This document shows positions 7,488-16,280 of a stretch of 37,057 bases of DNA, one piece after another; the stretch's first letter is position 1; every line of letters starts with the position of its first letter. The stretch lies in NCBI GenBank assembly GCA_022767445.1, contig JALENJ010000030.1, positions 1-37,057 of the forward strand, written 5' to 3'. The notes under the pieces are model-generated. The model was not told the origin of the DNA. It did not search any database and saw only the letters and a program-made list of their open reading frames with translations. Made by a program: the position numbers and the translations under genes. This stretch comes from Erysipelotrichaceae bacterium. GTDB lineage: Bacteria; Bacillota_I; Bacilli_A; Erysipelotrichales; Erysipelotrichaceae.

Positions 7488-9635
7488 CTATTTTTCCTCC
7501 AATAGTGATTGTATGTTTTCCGTATCTTCGTCTAGAATCAGATACTTACCCATACAATATGGATTCTCCGTTTTATATACAGAGGATTCTAGAATGGAAA
7601 CCACGTTAGCATTATACAACAATTCATAACGATTGCCATGTAAATCACTCATAGATTTCATATTTTTATTTTTAATAAAGCCATCCTTAATATACATCAA
7701 GTTACGTTTGCCATATACAAACTTATATACAGGTGGTTTAAAACCATATCTTTCTTCAAATGCATTGAGTGTCAACTCAATCTGTAAATCACTCATCTCA
7801 GAAGAAAGAATCACACCCTTGATACCAGGAATCGATAATAGATAGGCAATCGCATAAGAATTGACCACATTGTATGTCATACCAGCAATACAATCATGTA
7901 ATCCCATATACAAGTCCCCTGTTTGTGAGAGTATTGTATTGTAAAGCTCTACTTTATCTTTCTGTGTTTCATTGATCACCGGCATCACTGTTTGACTCTC
8001 AATGCAATTCAAGTATCGTTTTTGATCTATATCAATTGTTTCTTTAGACTGTACAATTGCTTCAAAGTTTTGATCAAAAACGTTACTTGTTTGATAAGTA
8101 TATTCTTTTCTACCAATTCGCTGATGTTGTCTTTGACGTAACGTAGTTAATGCATCTAGTGCACTACGACGCGTTTCGTTAATTAAGCGAATTGGCAAGA
8201 ACACATTCTCTAACTCGCCATCAATCTGTTCAATACGATATGGATACTCACCTGTCTTACTAAGATTTTCAGCTAACTTCTGCTTCGTCAAAGGAGCGTT
8301 TTTCGCATGTTCCAATATTTGATTGCTCTTTTGAATGACATCATGAATACCATCAGTGATTCTAATCTCCAAAGGTTTTCCTATTTGTGCAACATACGTA
8401 AGCTGAAGTGGAATCGTACGAATGTTTTGGTCGATTATTGCATCAATTTGCTTAATCAGTTGGGTATCTGAAGTCTTGTGTACAGGTTGACCTTTCTTTG
8501 GTCTACCTTCCTTGCATTCTAATGTTATAATCTGTCCAGCATGTGCTTGATTAACCAATAGATTTTTATCGTTGTATATCTTAACCGCAGTTAAGCCAAT
8601 ATCTTCAGGAGTTGAAAGAATGCGTAATCCATCGTGTTGATGCAAATTATCACTGAGTTGAATCTTAACTTTGCCACGATAATAATCGATTACCTTACCT
8701 ATCACAACGCCTTGATGATTTGGACGATATTGACTCATACGTTGCTCAACAACGTCGTGGAACAGATGACCTTTTGAAAATCCACGATGGAACATCGACA
8801 TCAATTCTTTTTCTCGCTCATGACTAACTGTATATTTTTGGTTGTTATAATATGCATCGATTGCTTCACGAAAGGTCTTTGTGATCAACCAAACATATTC
8901 TGGTCTTTTCATTCGTCCTTCTATCTTTAGACTACTTACCCCAGCATCTAATAGTACTGGTAGGTTATCGATGACATTTAAATCTTTAGGGCTGAGAATA
9001 TAATCCCCTTCATTGAAGTGCTTTCCATCTTCATCAAAATACTTCATGCGACAGCACTGGGCGCACATACCACGGTTTGCGCTTCTCTGCTTTGTGACTA
9101 CACTAAACTGACATTGACCGCTATAGCTAATACAGATCGCTCCATACGCAAATACTTCGATATCCATACCAGTCTTACAAGCCTGTTGAATTAGCTCAAT
9201 GGAAGATTCTCTAGCAAGTACAACTCGCTTTACTCCTTGGGTTTTCATAAATTCAATACCAGCTAAATTATGAACATGCATCTGTGTAGAACAGTGTACT
9301 TCAAAGTCTGGATAACATGTTCTTACATAGTGAAACAATCCAAAATCTTGGATCAATAGAGCATCTACATCATGATCATATAAGAATTGCACCTGTTTTT
9401 TCGCTGCTTCTATTTCAGGTTCATAGAGAATTGTATTCATTGTGACATAGACTTTCACATCACGTATATGGCAATATTTCACCGCTTCAATCAATTCTTC
9501 TTTGCTGAAGTTTCCGGCAAATGCACGCGCTGAAAAGAAGTTCATGCCAAGATAAACTGCATCGCAACCAGCTTGTACTGCTGCTATTAAAGCCTCCATG
9601 TTTCCTGCTGGTGCTAGTAGTTCAACTTTCCTCAT
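7488..9635 (-). CDS. U32-family protein with C-terminal DUF3656-like region (RNA hydroxylation type)
   Basis: This 715-aa protein has a TIM-barrel-like N-terminal half (VELLAPAGNMEALIAAVQAG; AVYLGMNFFSAR). The U32 signature is EVFAYGAICISYSGQC, and the cysteines of RGMCAQCCR could ligate a cluster. RGFSKGHLF follows, then a beta-rich linker (GVVIGKVIDYY) and a C-terminal part resembling the DUF3656 region of Escherichia coli RlhA. Although named peptidases, characterised U32 members act in tRNA U34 (TrhP) or 23S rRNA (RlhA) hydroxylation, so that is the likelier job; which RNA cannot be told here. Many Bacillota carry two shorter U32 genes near udk and mltG. Here one long gene lies between a DNA glycosylase gene (4-bp ATGA overlap) and mscL. 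Confidence 0.88.
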   Translation of the reverse strand: MRKVELLAPAGNMEALIAAVQAGCDAVYLGMNFFSARAFAGNFSKEELIEAVKYCHIRDVKVYVTMNTILYEPEIEAAKKQVQFLYDHDVDALLIQDFGLFHYVRTCYPDFEVHCSTQMHVHNLAGIEFMKTQGVKRVVLARESSIELIQQACKTGMDIEVFAYGAICISYSGQCQFSVVTKQRSANRGMCAQCCRMKYFDEDGKHFNEGDYILSPKDLNVIDNLPVLLDAGVSSLKIEGRMKRPEYVWLITKTFREAIDAYYNNQKYTVSHEREKELMSMFHRGFSKGHLFHDVVEQRMSQYRPNHQGVVIGKVIDYYRGKVKIQLSDNLHQHDGLRILSTPEDIGLTAVKIYNDKNLLVNQAHAGQIITLECKEGRPKKGQPVHKTSDTQLIKQIDAIIDQNIRTIPLQLTYVAQIGKPLEIRITDGIHDVIQKSNQILEHAKNAPLTKQKLAENLSKTGEYPYRIEQIDGELENVFLPIRLINETRRSALDALTTLRQRQHQRIGRKEYTYQTSNVFDQNFEAIVQSKETIDIDQKRYLNCIESQTVMPVINETQKDKVELYNTILSQTGDLYMGLHDCIAGMTYNVVNSYAIAYLLSIPGIKGVILSSEMSDLQIELTLNAFEERYGFKPPVYKFVYGKRNLMYIKDGFIKNKNMKSMSDLHGNRYELLYNANVVSILESSVYKTENPYCMGKYLILDEDTENIQSLLEEK

Positions 9636-10123
9636 AAAATCTCCTTAATCTTTTGATAATGTAATACCAATTCTTCGATATGCATTTTTGCATTCGCGCT
9701 CGATGTACTTGGTAATGCATAGTGCGGTATATCCAAATGGATATACTTTTCATATAGTTTTGTTGCCTTTGTTCCAGTTGTAAAGATTGCTTTTATCTTT
9801 GTATTCTTTACAATGCTTGCAATATCATTTACAACAACATCTTGTATTGAACTATCAGATGATCCATGAATCGTACATGAATGAATTACATCCCATAATG
9901 CAAGATGTTGTTGAAGACAAAATTGTTCCCTGTTTTCTATCTGCATAGAAAACATCATTTCCATCACTTTCCAAAAGCGATTTGTTGGATTGGCATAGTA
10001 CATATTCCGATTACGACTTACCACCGATGGAAATGACCCTAAGATCAATACTTCAGAGTCTTTATTGAAGATAGGTTTGAGTGGATGTATCACTTTTTGT
10101 CCTTTAACACTGGCTTTCATCAA
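9632..10123 (-). CDS. DNA-deoxyinosine glycosylase (uracil-DNA glycosylase superfamily)
   Basis: This 163-aa protein looks like the hypoxanthine-DNA glycosylase branch of the UDG superfamily, which removes deaminated adenine (and perhaps uracil) from DNA. Diagnostic stretches are VLILGSFPSVVSR (25-37), the motif YYANPTNRFWKVM (42-54) and the C-terminal loop ALPSTSSANA. Two adjacent ATGs (10123 and 10120) are possible. The start overlaps the sdaA 3' end by 20 bp and the stop overlaps the U32 gene by 4 bp, so it is embedded in a tightly coupled run. Substrate preference is inferred from family only. Confidence 0.85.
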   Translation of the reverse strand: MMKASVKGQKVIHPLKPIFNKDSEVLILGSFPSVVSRNRNMYYANPTNRFWKVMEMMFSMQIENREQFCLQQHLALWDVIHSCTIHGSSDSSIQDVVVNDIASIVKNTKIKAIFTTGTKATKLYEKYIHLDIPHYALPSTSSANAKMHIEELVLHYQKIKEIL

Positions 10124-11315
10124 AGTATTTTGCTAATCCTCCAATGGATGTTTCTTTTAAACTGGTAGGAATACAGTTACCTGTATCTTTCATTGTTTCA
10201 ACGATTGTATCAAAGCTTACCATATGCTTTGTACGTACTTTATTCATATGGATTGCAAGATGTGCTGCATCAATTGCACGTAAGATACCTTGTGAGTTTC
10301 TTTCGATGCAAGGAATCATGACATAGCCCATAACAGGATCACATGTTAGTCCAAGATGATGTTCAATCCCAATCTCTGCAGCATACTCAATATCATCTAA
10401 TGTTCCATCAAAGATATACGCAAACGCAGCACTCGCCATCGATACTGCAGAACCTACTTCTGCTTGGCATCCACCAACTGCGCCTGAAATTGTGGCATTG
10501 TGTTTAATTAAATTACCAAATATACCACCGATCGCTAATGCATCTACCAACTTATCTCGATCAATCTTTAGATTGTGGATACAGTAATATACCATAGCCG
10601 CAATAACTCCACAGGCACCAAGAGTTGGTGCAGTCACAACTTGATGTGTATCCGCATTTTCTTCGCCCGCAGCGTATGCATAACTCATCAACATCAAATT
10701 GGTATTTACATCACCACAACAGGTTTGGCTCTCTTCATATAGCTTATGTGCCATACGTTGTAACTTTAATTTACCTGGTAGAACACCTTCTGTTGTATCG
10801 AGTCCTTTTTGTACACATGCAAGTTCAGCATCTACAATATCATTGAGATGTGCTTTTAAGCATGGCTCATAACTGTAAATATAATCTAAAAGAGTTTCAT
10901 GTTTTCCGATTAGAACCTGGCGTATTTCTTGTAGCGTATTTTCTTTATATACTTCATCATTCCAATCTAATTTCTTCTCTAAGATACGAATACTTCCACC
11001 ACCGATGGAGAATACCGTCCATTTATGCTGTAATTCATGTTTATCGTTGTATGCACGAATATAGAATCCGTTTGGAAACTCTTCATCCCACTCTAGTGAG
11101 AAGATGACCTTAACTTCCCCAAGAAGTGTTTCTTTGATAATCTCATCTGTATGATGACCCTTTCCTGTTAGGGATAAGGAACCAAATAACTCTGCTTCGT
11201 AATATGGGAAAGCACCAAAGGCTTCATTGAATAACTTACAAGCTCTTTCAGGAGCGAGTGTATGTGAACTGCTAGGACCACGTCCAATTTTATATAGTTC
11301 TCTAATTGATTGCAT
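10104..11315 (-). CDS. sdaA: L-serine dehydratase, iron-sulfur type, single chain
   Basis: This 403-aa L-serine ammonia-lyase converts L-serine to pyruvate and ammonia using a [4Fe-4S] cluster. The N-terminal part carries RGPSSSHTLAPERA, typical of the beta domain, and the C-terminal part carries the alpha domain. Cysteines in position for the cluster include GACGVIAAM, TCDPVMGYVMIPCIERN and a Cys near the C-terminus (KDTGNCIPTSLKE, followed by GGLA). Many Bacillota have separate sdaAA and sdaAB genes. Here both domains are fused as in enterobacteria but in a shorter form (Escherichia coli SdaA is about 454 aa). A GGGAG site at 5-bp spacing supports the start. It follows holA by 1 bp. Confidence 0.92.
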   Translation of the reverse strand: MQSIRELYKIGRGPSSSHTLAPERACKLFNEAFGAFPYYEAELFGSLSLTGKGHHTDEIIKETLLGEVKVIFSLEWDEEFPNGFYIRAYNDKHELQHKWTVFSIGGGSIRILEKKLDWNDEVYKENTLQEIRQVLIGKHETLLDYIYSYEPCLKAHLNDIVDAELACVQKGLDTTEGVLPGKLKLQRMAHKLYEESQTCCGDVNTNLMLMSYAYAAGEENADTHQVVTAPTLGACGVIAAMVYYCIHNLKIDRDKLVDALAIGGIFGNLIKHNATISGAVGGCQAEVGSAVSMASAAFAYIFDGTLDDIEYAAEIGIEHHLGLTCDPVMGYVMIPCIERNSQGILRAIDAAHLAIHMNKVRTKHMVSFDTIVETMKDTGNCIPTSLKETSIGGLAKYFDESQC

Positions 11316-11316
11316 A

Positions 11317-12321
11317 TTAACTCCCGTATTTTAAAATGAATTGTTCAAATCCATTTTTAGGTTCTATTCTACCTGATTTAATACCTTGTTCTAAATCCGC
11401 AAGTTCTTTTAAATATAACAATAGGGTTTTAGAAGATAGATGATAACAACTCTCCAATCCCTTTTTTATCGTCCACTCTTCTGCGTGTAAGCGTGTCATA
11501 ATTTCTCTATTGGATAAACCCAAATCATAGAGTTTCTTTATGTTGTAGAGTGAACGTAAACGACTTGCCAACATACTAATCATTGCGATGTATTCATAAT
11601 GTGCTTGTAACATCTCATCTTTCGCTAATAGTGTATTCGCTAGATCTTTTGCGACAAAAGCATTACTCATACGATAGATATTTAAATCCGCATTGATTGG
11701 CACAATGTGTACGATATCTTGATATGTAAGTTCTTTCTTTCCATATAAGTCCATCTTCACAAGTGCATTATGAAGCTTTAGAGTATCATTGGCGGTACGT
11801 TCAAGCAATTCATTTTTAGCATCCATCTTTAATCGAAAGCCTGAATCCTTGAGCTTTGTATCTACGTACTTTTCAAATTCCCACGGTTTCATCTGTTCAA
11901 ATTTGACAACTCTTGCATCATATGTTGATAGTAACTTATATTCTTTCTTGCGAGTATCTGCAGAAAAGTTATGACAGTAAAATATTAGTATCGTATTTAG
12001 ATTTGGATCTTTGAGATAACTTTCAAGTAGCGATAGTCGTTGTTGTTTGATCGCTTCTTGCTTAGAAGATTCCTTTCCTCCTGTTTTTGATGAAGCTTTT
12101 AAGAAATAAGGTTCTTTGAGAATTACTGCTTTCTTAGCACCCTCATCAAAAAGAGATAATGTATCACATGCCATCAAAGCTTCATCAAAGCGAAATGTCT
12201 TAGCATTAGAGGCATCAAAAATACTTACATCATCTTTTTTAATCGAATATTCTTTCAGAAGAGATTGTAATCTCTCCTCTTGTCGATACATATCTTTTCC
12301 ACTAAATAAATATACTGTCAT
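11317..12321 (-). CDS. holA: DNA polymerase III subunit delta
   Basis: This 334-aa clamp-loader delta subunit opens the beta sliding clamp. The opening MTVYLFSGKDMYRQEERL is the family's typical degenerate P-loop-region start, followed by VSIFDAS and the AAA+-like fold. The region around MISMLASRLRSLYNIKKLYDLGLSNREI, with an FEQFILKYG ending, is the conserved C-terminal collar domain. Length matches HolA (about 330-345 aa). It lies directly after comEC (3-bp gap), the usual comEA-comEC-holA order of Bacillota. Its start has only a weak upstream ribosome site (GGAT), so coupling to comEC is likely. Confidence 0.92.
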   Translation of the reverse strand: MTVYLFSGKDMYRQEERLQSLLKEYSIKKDDVSIFDASNAKTFRFDEALMACDTLSLFDEGAKKAVILKEPYFLKASSKTGGKESSKQEAIKQQRLSLLESYLKDPNLNTILIFYCHNFSADTRKKEYKLLSTYDARVVKFEQMKPWEFEKYVDTKLKDSGFRLKMDAKNELLERTANDTLKLHNALVKMDLYGKKELTYQDIVHIVPINADLNIYRMSNAFVAKDLANTLLAKDEMLQAHYEYIAMISMLASRLRSLYNIKKLYDLGLSNREIMTRLHAEEWTIKKGLESCYHLSSKTLLLYLKELADLEQGIKSGRIEPKNGFEQFILKYGS

Positions 12322-12324
12322 ACG

Positions 12325-14163
12325 CTAATCCATTATAACAAGTTTCCCTGTTGATGTTAGAATAAAATGCTTACGAAAAATACAAAAGAAACGCATATCA
12401 CCAACATCAGCAGTATCCAACCACAGTATGTGCCGTTGTTGCATAAACTGTATTACCTGACGGCTTGGCATATGACTACTTTCATAGAGGTCATTATTAG
12501 AGATACATACTTTAGGCTGCACAAAATCAATTAATCTTTCTGGATTCATCTTTGATGAACCATGATTCGACAACAACATGATGTCGATATCAAGATCTTG
12601 ATATCGATTGATCAAGTATGTAATATCACTTTCATCTAAGTATGTTAACAAGAGAAAATTCATCCCTTCAAATGTAAACATCCAAATTGGATGTTTACTG
12701 TTTTGTAAGTTTAATTGATACACAGGTATTTTACTTTGAATTTTCTCTTGTTGAGATTGAGAAACAATCTCAATCTGATTAAATTCTGTTTCGTTGATAT
12801 CACCCAATACCATCACCTTCGATATCGATAAAGCATGCAGGTAACTTTCAATATCACGTATATTCGGATTTTGATCACATTGTACTAACACTGCATCCTT
12901 AGACAATCCATTCGTTAACAATAAACTAGTACCCTTACTCTTAAGTAATGTGACAGTGGAGAATGGATGAAAACAGAATCCTAATACACATAAAAATATG
13001 AAGATATATTTTTGATATTTACAATTTCTACAAATCAGATATATCAAAAATATAGAAAATAATGAGATACTACCAAAGATTGTAAATTGACGAAGAAATA
13101 TCATCGGTTTAGAAATTAGTTGAATCACAGCTAATGTAGAGACACCTGTATATAACCAAAAGATCGCTAACAACCATGTAATACCCATAAAATAGCGAAA
13201 TACACCATACATGCATAACGATAAGATTTGTATGAACTGATATTCTCTACTACATACAATCGCAATTAAACTAAACATTGCAAGATTTTGTGATTTCTTA
13301 GGGAAAATACATTTTAGCCGATACAGAAACGGGATTTGAAAAGATAATGAATATACGGCTTCTGGTCGAATCAAAAGTAGTATGATACTAGCTATCATTA
13401 TCCGTAATCGAAATGATAAATGAAAAAAAGATAATACAGTATTGATACATGCATACAATAAGATGATCGGATAATGATAGAGATAACTAAAAAACAACAA
13501 TAATACAAACTGTAATATATGACGTTTGTTTTCCGTTAAATAGTATTTTATTAGATACATCAATACCCATATTGCTGAAATATAGGAAAAACCTGATTGT
13601 TCATAGATATCTGTTATATCGATTGTCTTATTATGGATATTGAGTAATATCTGCTGGATAATCTCATGAGAAATTGTATCTTCAATCTGGTTTATCTTTT
13701 GTTGTAATAGGTAACGCAGTGTCCGATTTATGTGTACGACTTTAATCTCTGATTGATATGTATATCCACTAAAGTGATTTTGTTTTGCCCATGTTGATTG
13801 CGAAAATCCAAAGAACTTTGATTCTTCGATGAATGGATGTGGTGTACTCTTTATTTCAACATTTGCATCCAATAATAAAGGTTCACTACAATACACAACA
13901 ATTCTATCTTTGTTATTTTCAACAATTGCATAGGAGGATTTTACATCGACAACTCTGTAGGTATCTTGATAGACAAATGGTATCCCGTGCGTATACGTCA
14001 ACAACAAAATCACAAAAATGGTAAGACTACTTTTTAGCGAATGATGTTGATACCAATATAGACAACAAATGCATATACACAATGGACGTATATATCCTTC
14101 CATATGCATGCATAACAAAAACATAAACAAGACAAGTAAAGGATTTTTTATGATAGCTTTCAT
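12325..14163 (-). CDS. comEC: ComEC/Rec2-family DNA uptake channel, short, with degenerate C-terminal domain
   Basis: ComEC passes single-stranded DNA across the membrane during transformation. This 612-aa protein has N-terminal TM segments, a soluble beta-rich insert with FFGFSQSTWAKQNHFSGY, a central multi-pass competence domain (about 190-420), and a C-terminal soluble part. It is shorter than the usual 730-780 aa. The C-terminal region keeps LLSNHGSS and VCISN, which correspond to the tail of the metallo-beta-lactamase-like fold, but the DVGQGD and HxDxDH metal motifs are absent (GDINETE stands at the expected place). It overlaps comEA by 4 bp (ATGA) and precedes holA. Identity is firm from architecture and context; activity is uncertain. 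Confidence 0.88.
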   Translation of the reverse strand: MKAIIKNPLLVLFMFLLCMHMEGYIRPLCICICCLYWYQHHSLKSSLTIFVILLLTYTHGIPFVYQDTYRVVDVKSSYAIVENNKDRIVVYCSEPLLLDANVEIKSTPHPFIEESKFFGFSQSTWAKQNHFSGYTYQSEIKVVHINRTLRYLLQQKINQIEDTISHEIIQQILLNIHNKTIDITDIYEQSGFSYISAIWVLMYLIKYYLTENKRHILQFVLLLFFSYLYHYPIILLYACINTVLSFFHLSFRLRIMIASIILLLIRPEAVYSLSFQIPFLYRLKCIFPKKSQNLAMFSLIAIVCSREYQFIQILSLCMYGVFRYFMGITWLLAIFWLYTGVSTLAVIQLISKPMIFLRQFTIFGSISLFSIFLIYLICRNCKYQKYIFIFLCVLGFCFHPFSTVTLLKSKGTSLLLTNGLSKDAVLVQCDQNPNIRDIESYLHALSISKVMVLGDINETEFNQIEIVSQSQQEKIQSKIPVYQLNLQNSKHPIWMFTFEGMNFLLLTYLDESDITYLINRYQDLDIDIMLLSNHGSSKMNPERLIDFVQPKVCISNNDLYESSHMPSRQVIQFMQQRHILWLDTADVGDMRFFCIFRKHFILTSTGKLVIMD

Positions 14164-14639
14164 AGACAGATATCATCTTTAATCTTTTCGAATTTAGACT
14201 TTCCTATCCCTTTTACTTTCATAATATCTTCGATGTTTTGAAAAAGTCCGTGCTCTTTGCGATAGTCTACGATAGCCTGTGCAATCTTCTTTCCGATTCC
14301 TTGTATCTGCATCAACCCTTCTACATCAGCTGTATTGATTGAGATTGTATTAGATATCGTATTTGAAGTATCGATACTAGGAATCGTGAGTATATCTTTA
14401 TCCTTAAGAATCGTTGCTAGATTGATTCTTGAGATATCCGCGTTTTCAGTTAATCCGACTTCGTGTAGTAAATCATCGATTGTTGCGTATGGCTTGATAT
14501 ATACAAGTCCTTGTTTCTTGACTTCGCCATGAACTGTAATCTGAATCTGATCTCTTAGATATCCATTGAGCTGTATCGTCTCAAATTTACCGGATGATAG
14601 TATGAGTAAACAAATAAAAACAGTAAGTAGTAATCGCAT
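14160..14639 (-). CDS. comEA: ComEA-type competence DNA receptor
   Basis: ComEA is a membrane-anchored DNA-binding protein that hands double-stranded DNA to ComEC. From the ATG at 14639 the protein has 159 aa: a signal-anchor MRLLLTVFICLLILSS, an SLBB-like domain (TVHGEVKKQGLVYIKP, LLHEVGL), a Ser/Thr/Asn-rich linker, and two helix-hairpin-helix motifs (INTADVEGLMQIQGIGKKIA and IEDIMKVKGIGKSKFEKIK). A GTG at 14651 is also in frame, but its codons form the GGAGG ribosome site for the ATG, so the ATG is preferred. Overlaps comEC by 4 bp and follows greA by 42 bp with no terminator. Confidence 0.93.
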   Translation of the reverse strand: MRLLLTVFICLLILSSGKFETIQLNGYLRDQIQITVHGEVKKQGLVYIKPYATIDDLLHEVGLTENADISRINLATILKDKDILTIPSIDTSNTISNTISINTADVEGLMQIQGIGKKIAQAIVDYRKEHGLFQNIEDIMKVKGIGKSKFEKIKDDICL

Positions 14640-14681
14640 AATTGCCTCCACTTACTGTATTTGTATTTATCTTGAATATCC

Positions 14682-15158
14682 CTATTTAATCTTAACGATT
14701 TCAACTGTGTATGGATTAGCTACCTTCACATCACATACATCGCCAACTTTATGGTCTAAGATTGCTTGTGCTAGTGGTGTTTCGTTTGATAGACGTCCAT
14801 TCAATGGATCAGATTCTGTTGAACCAACGATTGTATAAGTAACTTCTTCCTTTGTATCGTTGAACAATAGTGTAACGCTTGATCCGATATGAACAGCAGA
14901 CTTTTTGCCACCCTTCTTTGTATCGATGAGTTCATAGTTTCTTAGCATGTACTCTAATTGTGTAATACGTGCTTCAACTTTTGCTTGTTCATCTCTAGCC
15001 GCATCGTAGTCAGCATTTTCAGAAAGGTCACCCTGTGCACGTGCTTCCGCAAGTTCTTGTTTTACTTCTTCACGAACAACATGGACTAAATTGTTGTATT
15101 CATCTTGTAGTTTCTTTAAACCTTCTTCAGTAAGGTATGTTTTATTTTCTTCAGCCAT
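14682..15158 (-). CDS. greA: Transcription elongation factor GreA
   Basis: This 158-aa protein rescues backtracked RNA polymerase by stimulating transcript cleavage. The N-terminal antiparallel coiled coil (YLTEEGLKKLQDEY through about residue 75) bears the acidic tip GDLSENADYDAA with D44 and E47, which reach the polymerase active site. The C-terminal FKBP-like domain has VTYTIVGSTESDP, LSNETPLAQAI and VANPYTVEIVKI. Length is standard. It follows udk by 24 bp, part of the udk-greA pairing common in Bacillota. Confidence 0.97.
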   Translation of the reverse strand: MAEENKTYLTEEGLKKLQDEYNNLVHVVREEVKQELAEARAQGDLSENADYDAARDEQAKVEARITQLEYMLRNYELIDTKKGGKKSAVHIGSSVTLLFNDTKEEVTYTIVGSTESDPLNGRLSNETPLAQAILDHKVGDVCDVKVANPYTVEIVKIK

Positions 15159-15182
15159 TTTTATACTCCTTATGCTTGGTAA

Positions 15183-15815
15183 TTATAGCATTGTGTGCGT
15201 AATGACGCTACTGATTTTTGTTGTAAGCAAATCTATCGCAACTGTATTTTTTCCACCTTCTGGGATAATCACATCTGCGTATTTCTTTGAAGGTTCTACA
15301 AATGCCTCATGCATTTGCTTTACAGTACCTACATATTGGTTCACAACAGACTCTAGTGTACGTCCACGTTCGTTGACATCACGAATCAGACGTCGTATAA
15401 AACGGATATCCGCATCTGTTTCTACGAATACTTTGATATCTAATAGGTTGCGTATCTTCTCTTCTTCTAAAACGAATAAACCTTCCAGTATTAGAACATC
15501 ACATGGATAACATTCCTCTGTTTTATCACTGCGTGTGTGATATACAAAGTCATAGATTGGTTTCTTAATGACTTTGTTTTCTGATAAATCGTTGATATTC
15601 TGGATTAAAAGATCGTTATCAAATGCGAATGGATGATCGTAGTTTGTCTTGACTCTTTCTTCCATCAACTTATCTGCTTGATCTTTATAGTAATCATCTT
15701 GACGGATAATCAATACAGATTTCTTATCTGCGAATGTCCTTTTGATTGTCTCAGATATGGATGTCTTTCCAGATGCACTGCCACCCGCAATGCCAATAAT
15801 AATCGGTTTACTCAT
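15183..15815 (-). CDS. udk: Uridine kinase
   Basis: This 210-aa cytosolic kinase phosphorylates uridine and cytidine in pyrimidine salvage. The P-loop GIAGGSASGKTS is at 8-19, followed by IIRQDDYYKD, the Asp-rich YDHPFAFD substrate segment, the lid LILEGLFVLEEE, and RFIRRLIRDVNERGR. Length and motifs match Udk. Its ATG directly abuts the NUDIX gene stop (TAA then ATG) with an AGAGG site inside that gene, so it is coupled. Confidence 0.96.
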   Translation of the reverse strand: MSKPIIIGIAGGSASGKTSISETIKRTFADKKSVLIIRQDDYYKDQADKLMEERVKTNYDHPFAFDNDLLIQNINDLSENKVIKKPIYDFVYHTRSDKTEECYPCDVLILEGLFVLEEEKIRNLLDIKVFVETDADIRFIRRLIRDVNERGRTLESVVNQYVGTVKQMHEAFVEPSKKYADVIIPEGGKNTVAIDLLTTKISSVITHTML

Positions 15816-16280
15816 TTAATTACTGCCTCTTTCATTTGTATCTATCAATGTTCCATCTTCATCATAGTGTAACGTAATATCAAATGGGATTTGTTTATCT
15901 ATCATTCTTTGTAAGAAGATACGATCTCCTTGCCAAAGGCTTAATGACATGACTTGATCTTGTGGGATGTAGGAAAGTGTACCCTCATCACATGCGTGCA
16001 TATCACCATGATAATCGCTTGTTTGATAGACGTAGATTTCTTCATCTTCATAATTTGGTGTATGGAAATGTACAATACCACAATACTGTGCACAATCTAC
16101 AGTAAGACCTGTTTCTTCAAACACTTCGCGTTTCATGCATGCATATGGTGTTTCATCTTTCATCATTTTGCCACCAACACCAATCCACTTATTTTGATTT
16201 ACATCGTTTTCTTTCTTATTCCGCAATAACATTAACCATTCATGATTGCGAATCAAATAACAGACTGTACTTTTAATCAT
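15816..16280 (-). CDS. NUDIX hydrolase (MutT/8-oxo-dGTP diphosphatase-like)
   Basis: This 154-aa protein has a complete Nudix box, G37-x5-E43-x7-R51-E-V-F-E-E-T-G-L, which coordinates Mg2+ for pyrophosphate hydrolysis. The opening TVCYLIRNHEWLMLLRNKK and KWIGVGGKM resemble the Bacillota 8-oxo-dGTP diphosphatase (YtkD/MutT-like) group, so it probably cleans damaged nucleotides, but the substrate cannot be fixed from sequence. It overlaps the mltG 3' end by 8 bp and abuts udk, sitting inside the otherwise conserved mltG-udk-greA order. Confidence 0.88.
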   Translation of the reverse strand: MIKSTVCYLIRNHEWLMLLRNKKENDVNQNKWIGVGGKMMKDETPYACMKREVFEETGLTVDCAQYCGIVHFHTPNYEDEEIYVYQTSDYHGDMHACDEGTLSYIPQDQVMSLSLWQGDRIFLQRMIDKQIPFDITLHYDEDGTLIDTNERGSN

